Origin: Torreya grandis
Lineage: Eukaryota > Streptophyta > Pinopsida > Cupressales > Taxaceae
Direction: 5' to 3'
Assembly (NCBI GenBank): GCA_037957365.1
Contig: JARHVA010003260.1
Location: 1,545,001 to 1,609,000 of the forward strand
Length of the DNA: 64,000 bases
Below, in pieces: positions 11,354-23,489 of the stretch (positions within the stretch are counted from its first letter, which is position 1; each line of letters starts with the position of its first letter). Made by a program: the position numbers and the translations under genes. The notes under the pieces are model-generated. The model did no database searches. It worked only from the letters and a program-made list of their open reading frames with translations, and was not told the origin of the DNA.

Positions 11354-12878
11354 TGTTGACAGCTTAGTGGGTACTTAGGTAGATTAGTATTACTAAGTAA
11401 CCTGATTATGTTAAGCTATCTCAAGACAAATTTAATTAAGTATTATTTTGGTTATGAAAATGTCTTCATCAAAGGTGAGACCTTTGATGATCACCTTAGA
11501 TTCATATTTATGCTAATTTATTTTGGAATTGAAACATCATTGTTCTATTGCAATGTATAGCTTTTTGGTAATTTTATGAATTCTGATTTTATGTGAATTC
11601 TTTTCAATACTGGAACATCAACAAAATACTAAATAACACATACAACACGAGTATTGAAAACCAAATTGAAATCTTTACTAAAATTTTTATTGTATTGAAT
11701 GGAAAATATTGATATTTACACAAACTGATCATCAACAGCAGAAAGTATTTTTATATGATATGAAACCCTAGTTTATTATCAATATCCAACATCATAACAC
11801 TTACAAGAGTAGCGCTGGATAGTATAGCTTACAGCAGGGATTGATGATTGATTTTCATGTTATGGCAGCTGTAGATGAAGGTACGACAGGGTGGACTTTA
11901 ACATCAGCGGTATAAACTCAAACGGTACCTCCAAGGTCATGTCCTGCTGTTTGAGATGAAACTCATCCCACTAGGCAAACTTCCCCACCAATCGATGCAC
12001 AACAGTCAATAATTTCCCATGATTTGGACCTTTCTTCAAGTACGGCAGCCTTAATGATGATACAACAGTATTGTATGGGGGACAGTAGCAGCTGGAGGGC
12101 TGCGTTGGGGTTTGAGGGAGCTTCCAATGGTATGATAGGCACAAATGTCAGCCATCAATATAACTATCTCCGCCCAAAGTGGTACGACAGACTGAACCTC
12201 AACACAATTACAATTTGCAGTGCAACAGTGGATGGTAAACAATACCAAACCCTCACACAATTCTAGGAATTGATGGTAACCTCTAGCCAAACTGAAAACT
12301 AGAATTAATTCCGATCTGTTAGCATAATTATGATTCCTGGATGGAATCACCTCAATGGGTTAGAGGGTTTTCGTCCTCCACACCTGTATATTAGAGGGTT
12401 TTCGTCCTCAGATGAAAAGATTGAACACAATGGCCCAAGCTCTGGATTAGGGTTTGATTGTCAAAAATGAGCAATGAATGATGACTATTTTGAGCCCAAA
12501 CTCCTTTTATAACTTTCCCTTTTCCTATTTACCCTAAAAGTATTTAAAAATACTTTTAATAAAATATTACTTTTCTTCCACTTAATAATAATTACTTTTT
12601 GGCCTTCTTAATAATAATAATACATAAGTGTCCTTTTTATGTTATGAAATAAAAGTGACTTAGGACAACTTACAGTATTATTATTAATTTATTCCCTTAA
12701 CTTTATCCCTTAGCCTATGGGAAATAAAGAATAGGCTATGGGTCTTCTGATCAACTTAATTCTGAAAAGGAGACACGACAATCAAGTTGTCCTTACTGTT
12801 ATATTCTGCTATTATATCTGATTATGTGCTTTCCATATACGCTATAAAAGAATACTTTGGACCCAATGCATACTTACA
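11354..12878 (+). repeat. 5' LTR of element B, itself carrying an insertion
   Basis: The LTR begins near tgttgacagcttagtggg and ends cttaca just before the primer site. The 3' LTR lacks the stretch between about 11580 and 12795, so most of that segment is probably a nested insertion in the 5' LTR. It has a TATA-like block on the minus strand (ttataaaagg, about 12506-12515) and ends in acacgaca near 12780. This suggests a minus-strand solo LTR, but I could not find its duplication. Confidence 0.6.
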
Positions 12879-12891
12879 TTGGTGATCCCGA
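12879..12891 (+). other. Primer binding site of element B (not initiator-Met type)
   Basis: TTGGTGATCCCGA directly follows the LTR end. It resembles the TGGTGACCCCGA primer sites of some plant gypsy elements and differs from the TGGTATCA sites of every other element here. I do not name the tRNA. Confidence 0.5.
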
Positions 12892-13024
12892 TATAGCTGC
12901 ATAAAGAAAGTTATATGCCATTATTTGTGAAGAGCAGTTTCGATTGTCAAGGCAGCGATAACAAACCTAAGAATAGGTGAACCACGAAGCAGAAGGTAAG
13001 AGACCTTAGAAGTTCTATAAGGTT

Positions 13025-13919
13025 GTGGAGAAAAAGGCCTTTGATCGATATCGATATCAATCAGATTCTTGTGTTAGAATCAGAAGTTTACTTAAAATTG
13101 GACAATTGGAACTATCACAGGCTGAACCTGAGGTTGGGGAGGAAGTGACATCAGCTTCCAAGAAAATTTCGGCTCTGATTGTCTATACCCATCAAAACAA
13201 GAAAAAATAGTCATCTTGACCAGTTAATTGTCCACAAAAGCGAAAAACCATAGACTGATAAAAATGAAGAGAATATACTCAACCCCATCTTTGATTTCCA
13301 AAAGATGGTAGGTTTGGTAGTGAACAAAGACCCAATAACAAATTACCTAAATTAGGAAAATTATTGTAAATCCAAGGGCATTACAGAAGAAAAGGCAAAA
13401 CTATAATATTTTCCAGGTACATTACAGGACTATGCAATCATGTGAGTTGATTAAATAAAAGCATATGATAAAAATTCGTGGCAAAATGTTAAAACAACAT
13501 TTACAAAGGAATTTAAAAAGTGGCATACATAAGCTCAAATCTTTAATGAAGTATCTAGTATAAAATTAGGGAAAGTTGAATCTATTGAAGCCCACGACAG
13601 GGGTATATCGAATTTAGTGCAAATGCTGGATAAGCCAATAGGGAATGGCTTAAAACAACAATACTTTGTAAACAGAGTAAGGAATATATTTAAAGAAAGC
13701 CTAATGGTGGTACTGACATCAAAATACCAATATACATGTCAACGGATTTTAATTGAGCAACAAAGCTTTCTAGAGAAAAGAGAGATGAAAATGGAGATAA
13801 GTCCAAATTTGAAGAACTCATAAAATTGGTAAATAATAAAGATGACAAGAAAGTACAATTCAGAAAAGTAGGAATTTGCCAATTTGGTGTTTGAAGTGTA
13901 AAAATGAGGGGCACTGTTA
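13025..13919 (+). pseudogene. Element B gag remains, interrupted by element H
   Basis: After a short open N-terminal stretch (13025-13210), a capsid-like region with stops runs from about 13300. The stretch 13617-13823 is open (MLDKPIGNGLKQQYFVNRV). Near 13870 a zinc-knuckle start is legible as CLKCKNEGHCY, the C-x2-C-x4-H part of a CCHC knuckle. The sequence is cut there by element H. Beyond H, another Cys/His-containing stretch (about 16065-16135, KTHDFSEC) looks like a continuation. Gag would form the virus-like particle and bind element RNA. Confidence 0.7.
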
Positions 13920-14298
13920 TGATATTTCTTATAAAATAAACTCAAATAGCAATAGCAGATCTACTTATGTGGCAATTAGAACAGATGCAATGATATTGAT
14001 GCGCAAATGATAAATGAAGTGAGATGATTGAATTGGATATATTGGGCACTTCGATGGGGCAACCTTTAAAACACAGAACAATAGTGAAATGAAATATAAA
14101 ATTCAGCTTATGATGATTTATAAGAGCCTAGCTATCCCTTTTTATAGACATTATTAGGCAGGGCTTGTCCCACAATCCTAATTAGGTCGCCCTAAAGAAA
14201 CATCTAGAAATAATAAATGAAAAGATAAAGGTTATGCACACAATAGGCCGACCACTTGATAACCTTAATACGCTGATGAGAATATTAGGTTTGTAACA
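13920..14298 (-). repeat. 3' LTR of element H
   Basis: This 379-bp copy reads TGATATTTC to GTAACA on the plus strand and aligns with 15681-16049 over most of its length. Confidence 0.8.
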
Positions 14299-14960
14299 TG
14301 CCCTCCCCTCTAGAAAAGTGTTGCCTTCAACGGTTAACAACTTTAGATGCTTCCACATGAAATGCTTGTCTTTACATGTTGTGTCATCCACTTGATCAGA
14401 AATTCTGAGATGGCTTGGTTGCACTACTGCTTCATTCTCTTCTTGGTGAATGCCTTGGCTGGGAACACCAAACTTAAGCTGCTATTCTGCTCCTAATACC
14501 AAGTTGATCCTTGATTGCCCTCTAGTTCCATGATGAACTTCCCTTCTTCATCTAGCTATGCTACTTCTGGTAGGACTTGAAGCTTGTTAGCAATGACTTT
14601 ATTAAAACAAGAAACATGAAATATAGGAATTTTTTAAAAAGAAGATGGACGCTCCCATTTGTATGACACTATCAATCTGCTGAAGAAATTTATAAGGACT
14701 ATAAATTTTTGGGGCTAGCTTGTTGTTTTACTGAATTAATGACATTTGTTTGGAGGGTTTCAAATTTCAATAGAAGGAAGACCCATTTACCTCCGCCATT
14801 TGTTTGTGAAGTAACACAAATATCTCTGCCAAACATTTATTGATAATTTTTGTTTATCCGTTTGATTGTGGATGATAAGATGAGTTATGTGCTAGTTTTA
14901 TTCCATATGCAATAAATAGGTCTTTCTAGAATATATTAGTGAATATAGGCTGAGTTACAG
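14180..14960 (-). pseudogene. Element H integrase C-terminal and chromodomain-like remains
   Basis: Reading the minus strand, the block KIPIFHVSC near 14610-14635 matches the HPVFHVS motif downstream of gypsy integrase. It is followed by LDEEGKFIMELEGNQG. The open stretch 14424-14182 contains WKHLKLLTVEGNTFLEG, similar to the tail of chromovirus integrase (the WKHL...TWED region). Upstream parts hold stops. This tail targets insertion to chromatin in intact relatives. Confidence 0.75.
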
Positions 14961-15430
14961 GGTTCGCCAGATTTTTGGGCAAAAAATTGAAATCCAGCGA
15001 ATTTGATGTCATTTACCAAAAATCTGGTCAAATTTGACTTGTTTGCCGAATTTATTGCTTAGGCAAATTATGGGAGAAAAGTACCCTATGCGGGTTACCA
15101 TAAAAAAATTTATGGTATTGAGGCCAATGAGCATGCCATTACTAATTTACTAGGGACCTATACAAAATTGCTCAGAATGAAAAACTGGATTTGATGATAT
15201 AAGACTCCAAAAAGGGTTGATAGAAACTTGAAAACAAGGGAAGGTCGGGGAGAGTCAACAAATTTGGTTACTAGAGGGCTATACTGTTGTGATCGTTTGG
15301 ACAAGATGAATCCAATGACACATATCTCCTACAAGTACCCAAAATACAAAAAATACTTCCCAGGGTCTTGCTCAAATCAGATCCCACAAATTCTTCTTGG
15401 TTTGAAAGATATCCAAGATCCAATTTATTG
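14961..15430. other. Unassigned middle part of element H
   Basis: No RT or RNase H motif is visible on either strand. A 68-codon plus-strand frame at 15228-15434 has no motif I recognise. Confidence 0.3.
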
Positions 15431-15631
15431 CTAGGGTTTGATAAAAAGTGCTTGCAACAAAGCTACTGCTCTATCTAGGTCAAACATTGACGCAAAAAAT
15501 GCAACAAAAAAAAGGAAATTGTAAAAAAAATGGGTAACATATAGGTACTCGCCCTTGATGATGCAACATCTTTGTCCTTGAGCCACAGAATTCTCAATCC
15601 TTGCTCTTGGATAATATCTTTCCTTTGTCAT
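15431..15631 (-). pseudogene. Element H gag start
   Basis: A 66-codon minus-strand frame begins MTKERYYPRARIENS just downstream of the primer site, where gag should start. Only the first residues look like a real product. The rest is hydrophobic and probably out of frame. Confidence 0.35.
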
Positions 15632-15660
15632 GGTGCTACATAAATCACCACCCTAATTGC

Positions 15661-15673
15661 CTCTCCGATACCA
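15661..15673 (-). other. Primer binding site of element H
   Basis: On the minus strand this reads TGGTATCGGAGAG, close to the initiator-Met tRNA site, and lies just inside the 5' LTR. Confidence 0.75.
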
Positions 15674-15680
15674 CTTGGTA

Positions 15681-16049
15681 GGATATTTCTTATAAAATAA
15701 ACTCAGATATCGATAGTAGATCTACTTGAATATGGAAATAAGAATAGATTTAAAGATATTGATGAATTGCGGTGACTGGATCAAATATACAGACGACTTT
15801 GAGGGGGCAAACTCGAGAATGCAGAACAATAGTGAAATGAAAAATATGCTTTGACTTACGATGATTGAGAAGAGCCTATCTGTCCTTATTTATAGACATT
15901 TAAGTAGGGCTGACCACAGAGTCCTAATGAGGTGGGCCTAAAGAAACATTCAGAATTAATGAAGGAAAAGATAAAGGTTATACGTGCAACAAGTTGGCCA
16001 CCTTGTAACCTTAATACACTAATGTAGATAAAATATTAAGGTCGTAACA
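15681..16049 (-). repeat. 5' LTR of element H
   Basis: This 369-bp copy aligns with 13920-14298. The plus-strand left terminus reads GGATATTTC, one base changed from TGATATTTC. The right terminus is GTAACA. Confidence 0.8.
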
Positions 16050-16599
16050 TACACAAAGAGGAAGAATATATTGTTAAATACCGTGATATTTGTAATGTAA
16101 AGACTCATGATTTTAGTGAGTGCTCACTCAATGTAAAAAACAAAACAAAACAGACAAGCATTCCATGATGGTACAAGAGACTCCATTAAATGGAGGATAT
16201 AGGAACAATCAATCATTAAATAACAGTAGTAGTGGGAGTAGAGGACCAAGAACTTCAAGTTTAAAAGATAAAAAGGCTAGACTAGTGATTCACTGACAGA
16301 AATGTAGTAAGTGGGGATTTCACTAGAGAATGTCCCAACGTAACAGGCCAAGTATCAAAGCTATGCATGAATGTGGTCTAGTGATCATGATGATAACAAC
16401 TGTCCAAAATTGAAAATAGCGAACATGGTGGAAATTGAACAAGAAGAACAGGATAAATATATACCAGGTGTTACGAGGGCAGCTAAGCAAAGAGAATCGG
16501 TTATGTAAGCTGAAAAACAAAGAATGCATGATGCTATCCAAGCTCCTAAGAACATGAGCGATCAAACAGATGAAGTGGGTCCTGGGATGGATATATGAA

Positions 16600-17026
16600 A
16601 CTACCCCGCCACCTGAAATGATGTATTGTTGTTGGGAAATTATAGGGTTCCCAAAATAACTATTGAAATAGGAGATATGATCCAGGCAAATACATTACTT
16701 AATGGAGGATCAGGTGTAAACATATTTCCAAAAAAGTATGGAAAAATTTGGCGAAATCACCATTGCTAAGAGCTCACCTTAGATTGAAACTATCATATCA
16801 TGAGCAGTTTTCCCTGCTAGATATTCTTATTGATTAAGAAATTATGATAGCAGGAAAAATATTAAAATCAGTATTTGTAATTATAAGAATGGAAAGTGTT
16901 CTAAAGCATTATTATGATGCAATACTAGGATGCTCGTGGTGGGAACAGCTAAAATCTATTCATAAGTGGAAAGACAAAACAATTACAGTAAAAGTTGGTA
17001 AAGCCAGATTAACATTGGATGCATGA
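16600..17026 (+). pseudogene. Element B protease remains
   Basis: A retroviral-type aspartic protease is legible. The block LNGGSGVNIFPKKYG (about 16700-16740) aligns with the DTGSS-VNI motif, but the catalytic Asp reads as Asn. The open stretch 16844-17026 (ending KVGKARLTLDA) contains AILGCSWWEQLKSIHKW, matching the I-L-G-x-x-W block of plant gypsy proteases. Stops separate the two parts. Confidence 0.7.
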
Positions 17027-17519
17027 AGAGACCAAATATTTGGACAAGAGAACTCTAGTTTGAGTGGAGATTCAGTTAATAATTTTGAACTCAATGATGA
17101 GGGCGTTCTACATTTGGATGGACGCTCAGAAGATAGTAGGTACACAGATAGAGGTTTGCTACAAATTGGAAAATGGGTGAATATGAAATGCTGAACCAGA
17201 AAAATATGATAGAAGCAAAAAAGGAGGACAAAAATCGATGCAGAAGAGAAAACCATTGTATTTAATAGAAGGCAATACAAGAGTATACCAAAGTGAACTT
17301 GTGGATGTAAACGATTATCCACCGTATTTGAGTGAGTATCAAACATGAAATGTAGAGTTAAATATGCAGCCTGCTTATGAATTTACACAAGAGACAAACA
17401 TATAATATGCAGGGCCAGCTACTTAAGAAACCAATTTGGGGATGAATGGTAATAGACAAATGATTATGATGGGGGCAAACTCAGAGCCAGAATTGGCACA
17501 AGCAGCATTATAGATATTT

Positions 17520-18380
17520 ACAGAATCGTAAGGACGTATTTGCATGGACCTATAAGGATCTAAAAGGAGTGGTAGAAGAATTGTGTGTTCATCACATTAT
17601 TCTCATATCAGGTGCAATACTAACTAGAAAAAGACCTTAGATGATGAAGCCTCATTGTGCAGCTCGTGAGCCAAAAGAAATTGAAATAATGTTAGAAGCA
17701 ACAAGTGATTGGGTATCACCAATGGTTATAGCCCCAAAAAAAAATACATATAGAATAAGGGTATCCCCAGTTTTCGTAGTCTAAATACATTAACAAAGAG
17801 GGATCCATTTCCAATACCTTTTACATGCACAATTTTAGAGGAAGTAGCAGTTAGTGAATTTTATTCATTCTCGACGGATTTTCAGGTTATAACCAAATCA
17901 GTATTGTTGAAGAAGACAGGTTAAAGACAAGAATTATGCTGGAGTTCGGTAAATACACATATAACTGAATGCAATTTAGGCTGTGTGATGCACCTTGCCA
18001 CATTCCAATGGACAATTTTGTTTATTCTAGGGAAATTTACTCTAAGGATATGAAAATCCTTTTGGGCAATTGGTGTTTTAATGCACAGTGAGACGATCAT
18101 TTATGAGCGTTATCCCAATGTATGTGTTTGTGTTGAGAGGCAAGACTACCTTTGAACCCCAAGAAATCTCAATTGTTGTTCATGTATGTAAAATTGTTAG
18201 GACATTTGTTATGTATAGAAAGAATGGAAACCTCTTGACAAATAAAGATATTAAGTGAATTGTGTAGCCCCATGAATGTGGGGTAAGGCCATTTCTAGGA
18301 CACTTTGTTAACTACCGAAGATTTATCCAAAAAATTGTGGGATTATCACACCTAGTGGTTTATTTATTAAGAAAGAGAGT
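17520..18380 (+). pseudogene. Element B reverse transcriptase remains
   Basis: The sequence is similar to the start of plant gypsy RT: WTYKDLKGV, a histidine-rich HHI block, ATSDWVSPMVIAPKK (about 17700-17740), then a fingers-palm region with multiple frameshifts. The catalytic YLDD-type box is not legible. The thumb and connection region merge into RNase H near 18380. Confidence 0.7.
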
Positions 18381-18385
18381 ACCAT

Positions 18386-19690
18386 TTGAGTGGGGTGAAA
18401 AACGACATGAAGCATTTGAAAACTAAAATCAATGTTATGAGTGTCCTTATTCAGTCACACCTGATCGGGGATAAAGAGTTTCACATACATGTAGATGCTT
18501 CCAACTACACTATTGGGTGCATATTAGCCCAAGAAGTACCACATAAGTTGGATCACCCATTATATTTTGCAAGTAGATTATTATCAGTGTTCCACGGGGA
18601 CGCGTTCCCCCCCCACAAAACCCCAGGTTTCCGAGATGGGGATGCCCCCGAGATGTGGGGACTTTAGGGGGACATCCCCCAACCATCCCGCCACGAACCT
18701 CTGCCATCCTTGGGACATTTCCCTCTAAGAGGGGACGTCTCCTTCAAAAGGGGTACATCTTGGGGACTCTAGGACGTCCAAAAGTCCCTCGACCCCCTAG
18801 GAAATGCTTAGGCGTCCACTTGTCCCCCACGCAGGTGGACACCATAAAGTGCATTTTTTTTAATTTAAAAAACAAATTGGTTTTTTGAGCCTTCTACCCT
18901 AACCCTATTTGCTAGTGGGTTCCACCTCCACCCAAAAGCTTATAAAAAGTCCTCTCCCTCTCATTCCAAATCACACAAAAACTTCATTGAGTGAAGTAGA
19001 GAGTTGAAAGTAGAGGCAACAAGCTAAGAGGAAGAAGTTTGCAAGATTGAGAGAGCATTTTATAACTTCATTGTTGATACTTGATTGTAATCATGAATCA
19101 TCATTATGAAATTTTGAATTCAATATTTTGATTTTGATTTTCAATGTTCAATGTTCATTGGTTAAAGGAATCAAACTTGAAATGATTAAATCACAATGTT
19201 AAATTGCTGATGTTCAATGCAATATACTTATTCCTTATACATCTTTTTATAACTAATTTTTCAAGTACTATATGTATTTGCACTACTCCCCTGCCGCTCC
19301 CCCCGCCGCCATCCCCAAACTTAGGCCCCCCATCCCTCGTCTCGGAAACCTGCCCCCGTGTCCCCCTGTCCCCCCATCAGGAAACTCTGTGGAACTATGA
19401 TTATTATCAAAGGTAAAAAAGAACTATACGACCACAGAAAGGGAAGTGCAAGAAATTTGCTTGCTATTTATTATCTAGCACATTCATATTTTTTGGAGGC
19501 CATCAAGTGCTTTTATTTTTGATAAACAAGTCACTAATTCATGGCAGAATTTTAAGATGGTTACTATTATTACAAGAGTTTACATTTTTAGTCACGATGA
19601 GGAAGGGCAAAAATCACGTAACAATGAATAATTTATCTCGGATTGAAAATGGTGAAACAACTAACGGAGCCAGCAATGATTATCCAGATT
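18386..19690 (+). pseudogene. Element B RNase H remains, split by hAT-1
   Basis: The 5' part (18386-18584) has FHIHVDASNYTIGCILAQE, with the catalytic-type DAS Asp, and HPLYFASRLLS. It is cut at 18585 by hAT-1. After the element (from 19408) the frame resumes with degenerate KGKKELYDH, and then 19507-19690 carries GRILRWLLLLQEFTFLV and NLSRIENGE, which match the RNase H to integrase linker of plant gypsy elements (RWLLLLQEF, LSRI). The match on both sides of hAT-1 confirms the insertion point. Confidence 0.85.
18585..19399 (+). mobile_element. hAT-1, non-autonomous hAT derivative (815 bp)
   Basis: The element is flanked by a perfect 8-bp target duplication attattat (18577-18584 and 19400-19407). 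Its terminal inverted repeats are CAGTGTTCCACGG and, read from the other end, CATAGTTCCACAG. Eight-base duplications and short inverted ends define the hAT superfamily. The left subterminal region is rich in GGGGACGTCC-like motifs and the right one is C-rich. The middle keeps a TATA-like block (cttataaaaag near 18940) and a probable leader, but no transposase sequence. It lies in the RNase H of B. Confidence 0.93.
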
Positions 19691-19912
19691 CATAGTTATT
19701 CCATATGGCAATATTACCAAAATGGTACAATTATGTTGGAGAATACTTATCTATTGAAATATTTGCAAAAGCAGTACCGATGGCTCAAAGAAGAAAGAAA
19801 TCATCTTAAAATCCAGACCATTTCAGTTGATGCATGGATTGATATATTATGGGTAAAAATCATCTACTATGTAGAAGTGTGTTAGAGGACGTAGTAGAAT
19901 CAATGACCTAGG
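19690..19912 (+). pseudogene. Element B integrase N-terminal remains
   Basis: Degenerate text after the linker (LPKWYNYVGEYLS, then KSRPFQLMHGLIYYG) corresponds to the start of gypsy integrase, before the HHCC finger. The finger and catalytic core are missing: the next B-derived sequence, after element C, is already the integrase C-terminal region. Confidence 0.6.
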
Positions 19913-20540
19913 TGGAATTTTGAGAGAAAATTTAGTAAATTTATGAAAATAAAAAATATCAGTATTTTCTACGCTTTCATATTTTGTATTTTCAGGGCCC
20001 TTCAAAGTGGAACATGGCCTTAGAAATTTAGCTGGATGCCCCTAAAGGGCAGTGAAGTTTTCTTTAGAGTCATCCAAACCTTGTTTGTTTCCTAAGCTTT
20101 CTAACTGATATCACAGTTTCAAATTTTGAGCAATAGTCAAGGAGATATGACCCCATCAAGTGGCACTTCCAAAGTAATGCCCATAGTAACAGCTTCAACT
20201 AAAATCCAGCCATTTATCTTCATCTAACAGTTTGTTTCCACTTCCAAGGAGGATGCTGGTCATCCGTGTGTGGGGTGACGTTCTTAAAGAGAACCCTTCA
20301 TTTGCTATTTTTGACAAGTTAGTTTTTGCATATTATAGCTATAAAACGTGTTATTTTGAATGAAGAATGTAGAGTTTAAGGTATGCATCTCTCCACATAG
20401 ATAGCCCTCTTTGTGCACTCATTTTGTAGTAAAATCTCTTGTTTTTGCAATTTCAGTTTGTCAATTTCAATTTCGTTTCTGTAACACATTAAGCACCAAA
20501 ACTGGTGTCTTGTCCACTGAATTGCACCTGTAACTCAAAT
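19913..20540 (+). repeat. 5' LTR of element C
   Basis: It starts TGGAATTTTG and aligns with 24966-25320 and 32192-32278. Shared blocks include gtcaaggagatatgacccc, tcttaaagagaaccc and ttttgaatgaagaa. It ends just before the primer site at 20544. Confidence 0.85.
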
Positions 20541-20543
20541 CGA

Positions 20544-20555
20544 TGGTATTAGAAC
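20544..20555 (+). other. Primer binding site of element C
   Basis: TGGTATTAGAAC is the initiator-Met site TGGTATCAGAGC with two transitions. Confidence 0.7.
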
Positions 20556-20668
20556 AATTCGATCCATTCTTATATGTCCTATCAAATGAGATAAAACTAT
20601 AGGAAACACAATCTTGAGACATGCGAGCCTTCAATTTAGCTTCCTTGTCAGTTCAAACAATCTCAAAT

Positions 20669-21650
20669 GGCAAAAGAGGGAACGAGAGATCCTTTCAAAT
20701 TGTTGCTTGATGAGGCCCTTGTGAGACATAGGAGACAAATGATGGAACAAATTGTTAATGTCATTTCTTGAGTCGTGATTGAGGCAACCATGTTATCATC
20801 AAGCAGGCCCTTCGGGGGTTTGACACTTCTTAAGGTACAAGTAGATTTTAACATTCCTCTTTTTGAGGAAAAAGTTGGTGTTGATGAATTGGATAAATGG
20901 CTCGACCAATTGGTATCATATTTCTATATAAATATTTTTTCTGCCAATGAGAAGATAACATTTGCACTCTTGAAAGTTTCTTCTTGTCAAAAAATGGTAG
21001 GAATCATTTTGTCTTCAAGATGAACAAGATGATGAGTTGTCACTTAACCAGAAGGATGCCCTAGACAAAACCTAGGTAGAATTTGTACAAGACATTAGAG
21101 ATTACTACGTAGTAAAGAATTATGTTGACTAGTTTAAAAATATTTATCATTTCTGCCAGGATTGAGACTAGACATTGCAAGACTACAACAAATTTCATGC
21201 CTTATAGAAAAAAGTTGGTACATGTGACAATAAAAGCATAGAATTCACAAATATTCCAATGGTTTGTAATAGTATATCCAAGAAGACGTGGAGTTTGTAG
21301 ACATTAAGACATTATAGAAGCCTATAGGTATGCAAACAAGATTGAGGAAAACTTCAAAACATAAATGAAAGAAAGAAGTTTCTTCTAGTAATAAGTCACA
21401 TTCAAAGAAAGGGAAGGTTGACACAATGTTTGACAACAAGCAACATGGCAAAGATGTGCTGCAACAAAAGCAATACAAGAAGCATATGCCAAAGAAAAAG
21501 CCACAAAAAAACATTGGCAAGTGGTGTAAGAACCATGAGAGTAGGTGGCACACCACAAGCAAATGATGGGCCATGAAGATTGTTTCTAACAGAATGGTAG
21601 GAGCCAAACACAATGCAAGACTATACCTCATCAGCCACAAATTCATATGT
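20669..21650 (+). pseudogene. Element C gag remains
   Basis: The frame begins MAKEGTRDPFKLLLDEALV at 20669 and meets a stop near 20770. It then stays open to 21023 with VDFNIPLFEEKVGVDELDKW and NEKITFALLKV, clear matches to plant gypsy gag (the IPLFEG...LEKWL...EKI-FALLK region). The remainder to about 21600 is Lys-rich and broken by stops. No intact zinc knuckle is visible. The product would be the capsid and nucleocapsid protein. Confidence 0.85.
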
Positions 21651-21789
21651 ACAAAGAAAGGGGAAGCGAATCATGGATGCAAATTTATACTCCACCTTCA
21701 CCATTGCATGAGTGCCACCTTCAACATGGAAGGAGGAGTGTCTCTTTCTCTTATAGATTTGGGTGAGTGGGAGGGTTGTGCATTTCATC

Positions 21790-22130
21790 ATGGATAGGGG
21801 AAGTCATAAGAGGCTGATTTCTATTGATGTAGTCAAGAGGTTGAGTTTGCCAACACCACTTCACTTGCAACCCTACTATGTTGAGTGGGTGAATTAGGGT
21901 AGACATTTGCGTCAGTTGACAATGCCACGTGCCCTATTCCATCAAACCATCCAAGGATGAGGTGTTATGTGACATGGAGCCCTTGGATGTCTGCAATGGC
22001 CTTCTTGGACAATCCTATATGTGTAAGCACCACAATGTCTATGAGGCTAGGCCTTAGCGTCTCATCATCACTCAAGGGGAAAAATCCATAGGATACTAAA
22101 GGTGGTCCTTGCCAAGTCATTATCAATGAT
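21790..22130 (+). pseudogene. Element C protease remains
   Basis: Blocks legible in shifting frames are SLISIDVVKRLSLPTP, HPQPYYVEWV-like text, then KDEVLCDMEPLDVCNGLLGQ. These match the C-terminal half of the aspartic protease of this gypsy lineage (the LCDVAPLD-ADVLLGQ motif). The catalytic DTGAS box lies in a broken stretch and is not legible. Confidence 0.65.
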
Positions 22131-22302
22131 TAGTGCGAAACAATGTCGGCGTGAGATTGCCCAAATTGAAACATTCATTGTATTCATGATCATATATGAG
22201 GAGGAACAAAGGATTGTAGTAGCCACAACTGCAACAAGTCAGACAACAAAACATAAGTAGTGGACCAAATGTTGTAAGAACACATGTTTTTTGCCTCAAC
22301 AA

Positions 22303-23470
22303 TAGGTGTATCTCTACACTGTCAGGTGAAAGATCTAATCAATTTGGTCCTTGGTACTCCATTGCCAAACAGACCATTGTACAAATGTTCAATGCTCAAG
22401 AATGATGAGATCAAGGGAAAATTGGGAATTGATTTGGAATGGCCACATTGGATCAAGTGCCTCACCTTGTGGGAGCTCGACTGCTCACTTGTAAAAAGGA
22501 CGGGATGTGGTGATTCTGCATTGACTACAAGGTCGAAAACAACATCACCATTAAGAATTGGTATTTGCTCCCACCGATTGATGACCTTCTAGACTAGCAC
22601 ATGGGAGCCATGTTCATCAGAAAGATTGATATGAAGTCAGATAGGCATCTTCTCATCAATCCAATTGATATCTGGAAGGTTGCCTTCAAATCTAAGGAGG
22701 GCCTGTTCGAGTGTCTGGTCATTTTGTTTAATTTGAATAAATGTCATTAATGTAGATGATGAATGACATCCTAATCTACAACAAGACATGGGAGGAACTC
22801 CTGTAGCATATTCAATAGTTCCTTGATATTGTGCATTGGCACAAGCTCTACGCTAACATAGAAAAGTGTTCCTTCGACATGGAGAGGATCCAATACCTAG
22901 GTTACATCATCAACAAAGATGGTGAACACATTAATCCAAGTTAGAGAGCCAACCACTCCAAATATTCACAGGGCTCGAGAGTTTCTTGGGACTAGCCAAA
23001 TTCTATTGCAGGTTTGTGCTCAGGTTCTCACGTTGCACGATCTCTAAACTAGGCAAGGAAAGGAGTAGCAAATGCCAAGTTTGTATGGTCATAGGCAAAA
23101 CATGGAGTGTTTGCACAATTTAAGTAGAGGCTTTGCTCGATGTCAATCCTTGTCCTATTGTTCTATAACAATATTTTGAGATTGAGACAAATGCCTCAAA
23201 TTATGCACTTGGTGCAGTTCTCACCTGACATAGACACTTGGTTGCATACCACGAGACCACCTCAGATGAAGTGTGCAAGTTTCCGACAAATGGAAAAGCT
23301 TTATGTCATTTTCTAGGCATGAAAGTAATGGAAGCATTATATTTTGGGTAAGGAGACCAGCGTCCACATAGACCACAATGTTTGTAATTTTATGCAGACC
23401 CAAGGAAACTTGCAAATTGATCGTCATAAAAGGTTCCACTTGCAACAGTTTCATCTCATCATTTAGTTTG
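22303..23470 (+). pseudogene. Element C reverse transcriptase and RNase H remains
   Basis: The open stretch 22284-22592 contains LVLGTPLPNRPLYKCS, the LVPGA-LPNRPAYR start of gypsy RT. In other frames follow FCIDYKVENNITIKNWY, IRKIDMKSDRH and FKSKEGLFECLV (22500-22710). The LDDILIY box is reduced to a degenerate ILIYNKTWEEL near 22775. Next come KCSFDMERIQYLGYII and an RNase H region with ETNASNYALGAVL-like text near 23185-23225. Stops and frameshifts occur throughout. Confidence 0.85.
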
Positions 23471-23489
23471 TTGACTCCCTAAGCCAATC

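Larger units (their letters stand above)
13920..16049 (-). mobile_element. Ty3/gypsy element H, minus strand, internally deleted
   Basis: H lies in the gag zinc knuckle of B. Two related LTRs (13920-14298 and 15681-16049) flank 1.38 kb. Orientation is minus: a primer site is read from 15673 down, and a purine tract (complement of 14301-14312) lies beside the other LTR. The internal region keeps a gag start (15631 down to 15431) and the end of integrase with a chromodomain-like tail. RT and RNase H are missing. I could not find a convincing target duplication. Confidence 0.8.
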
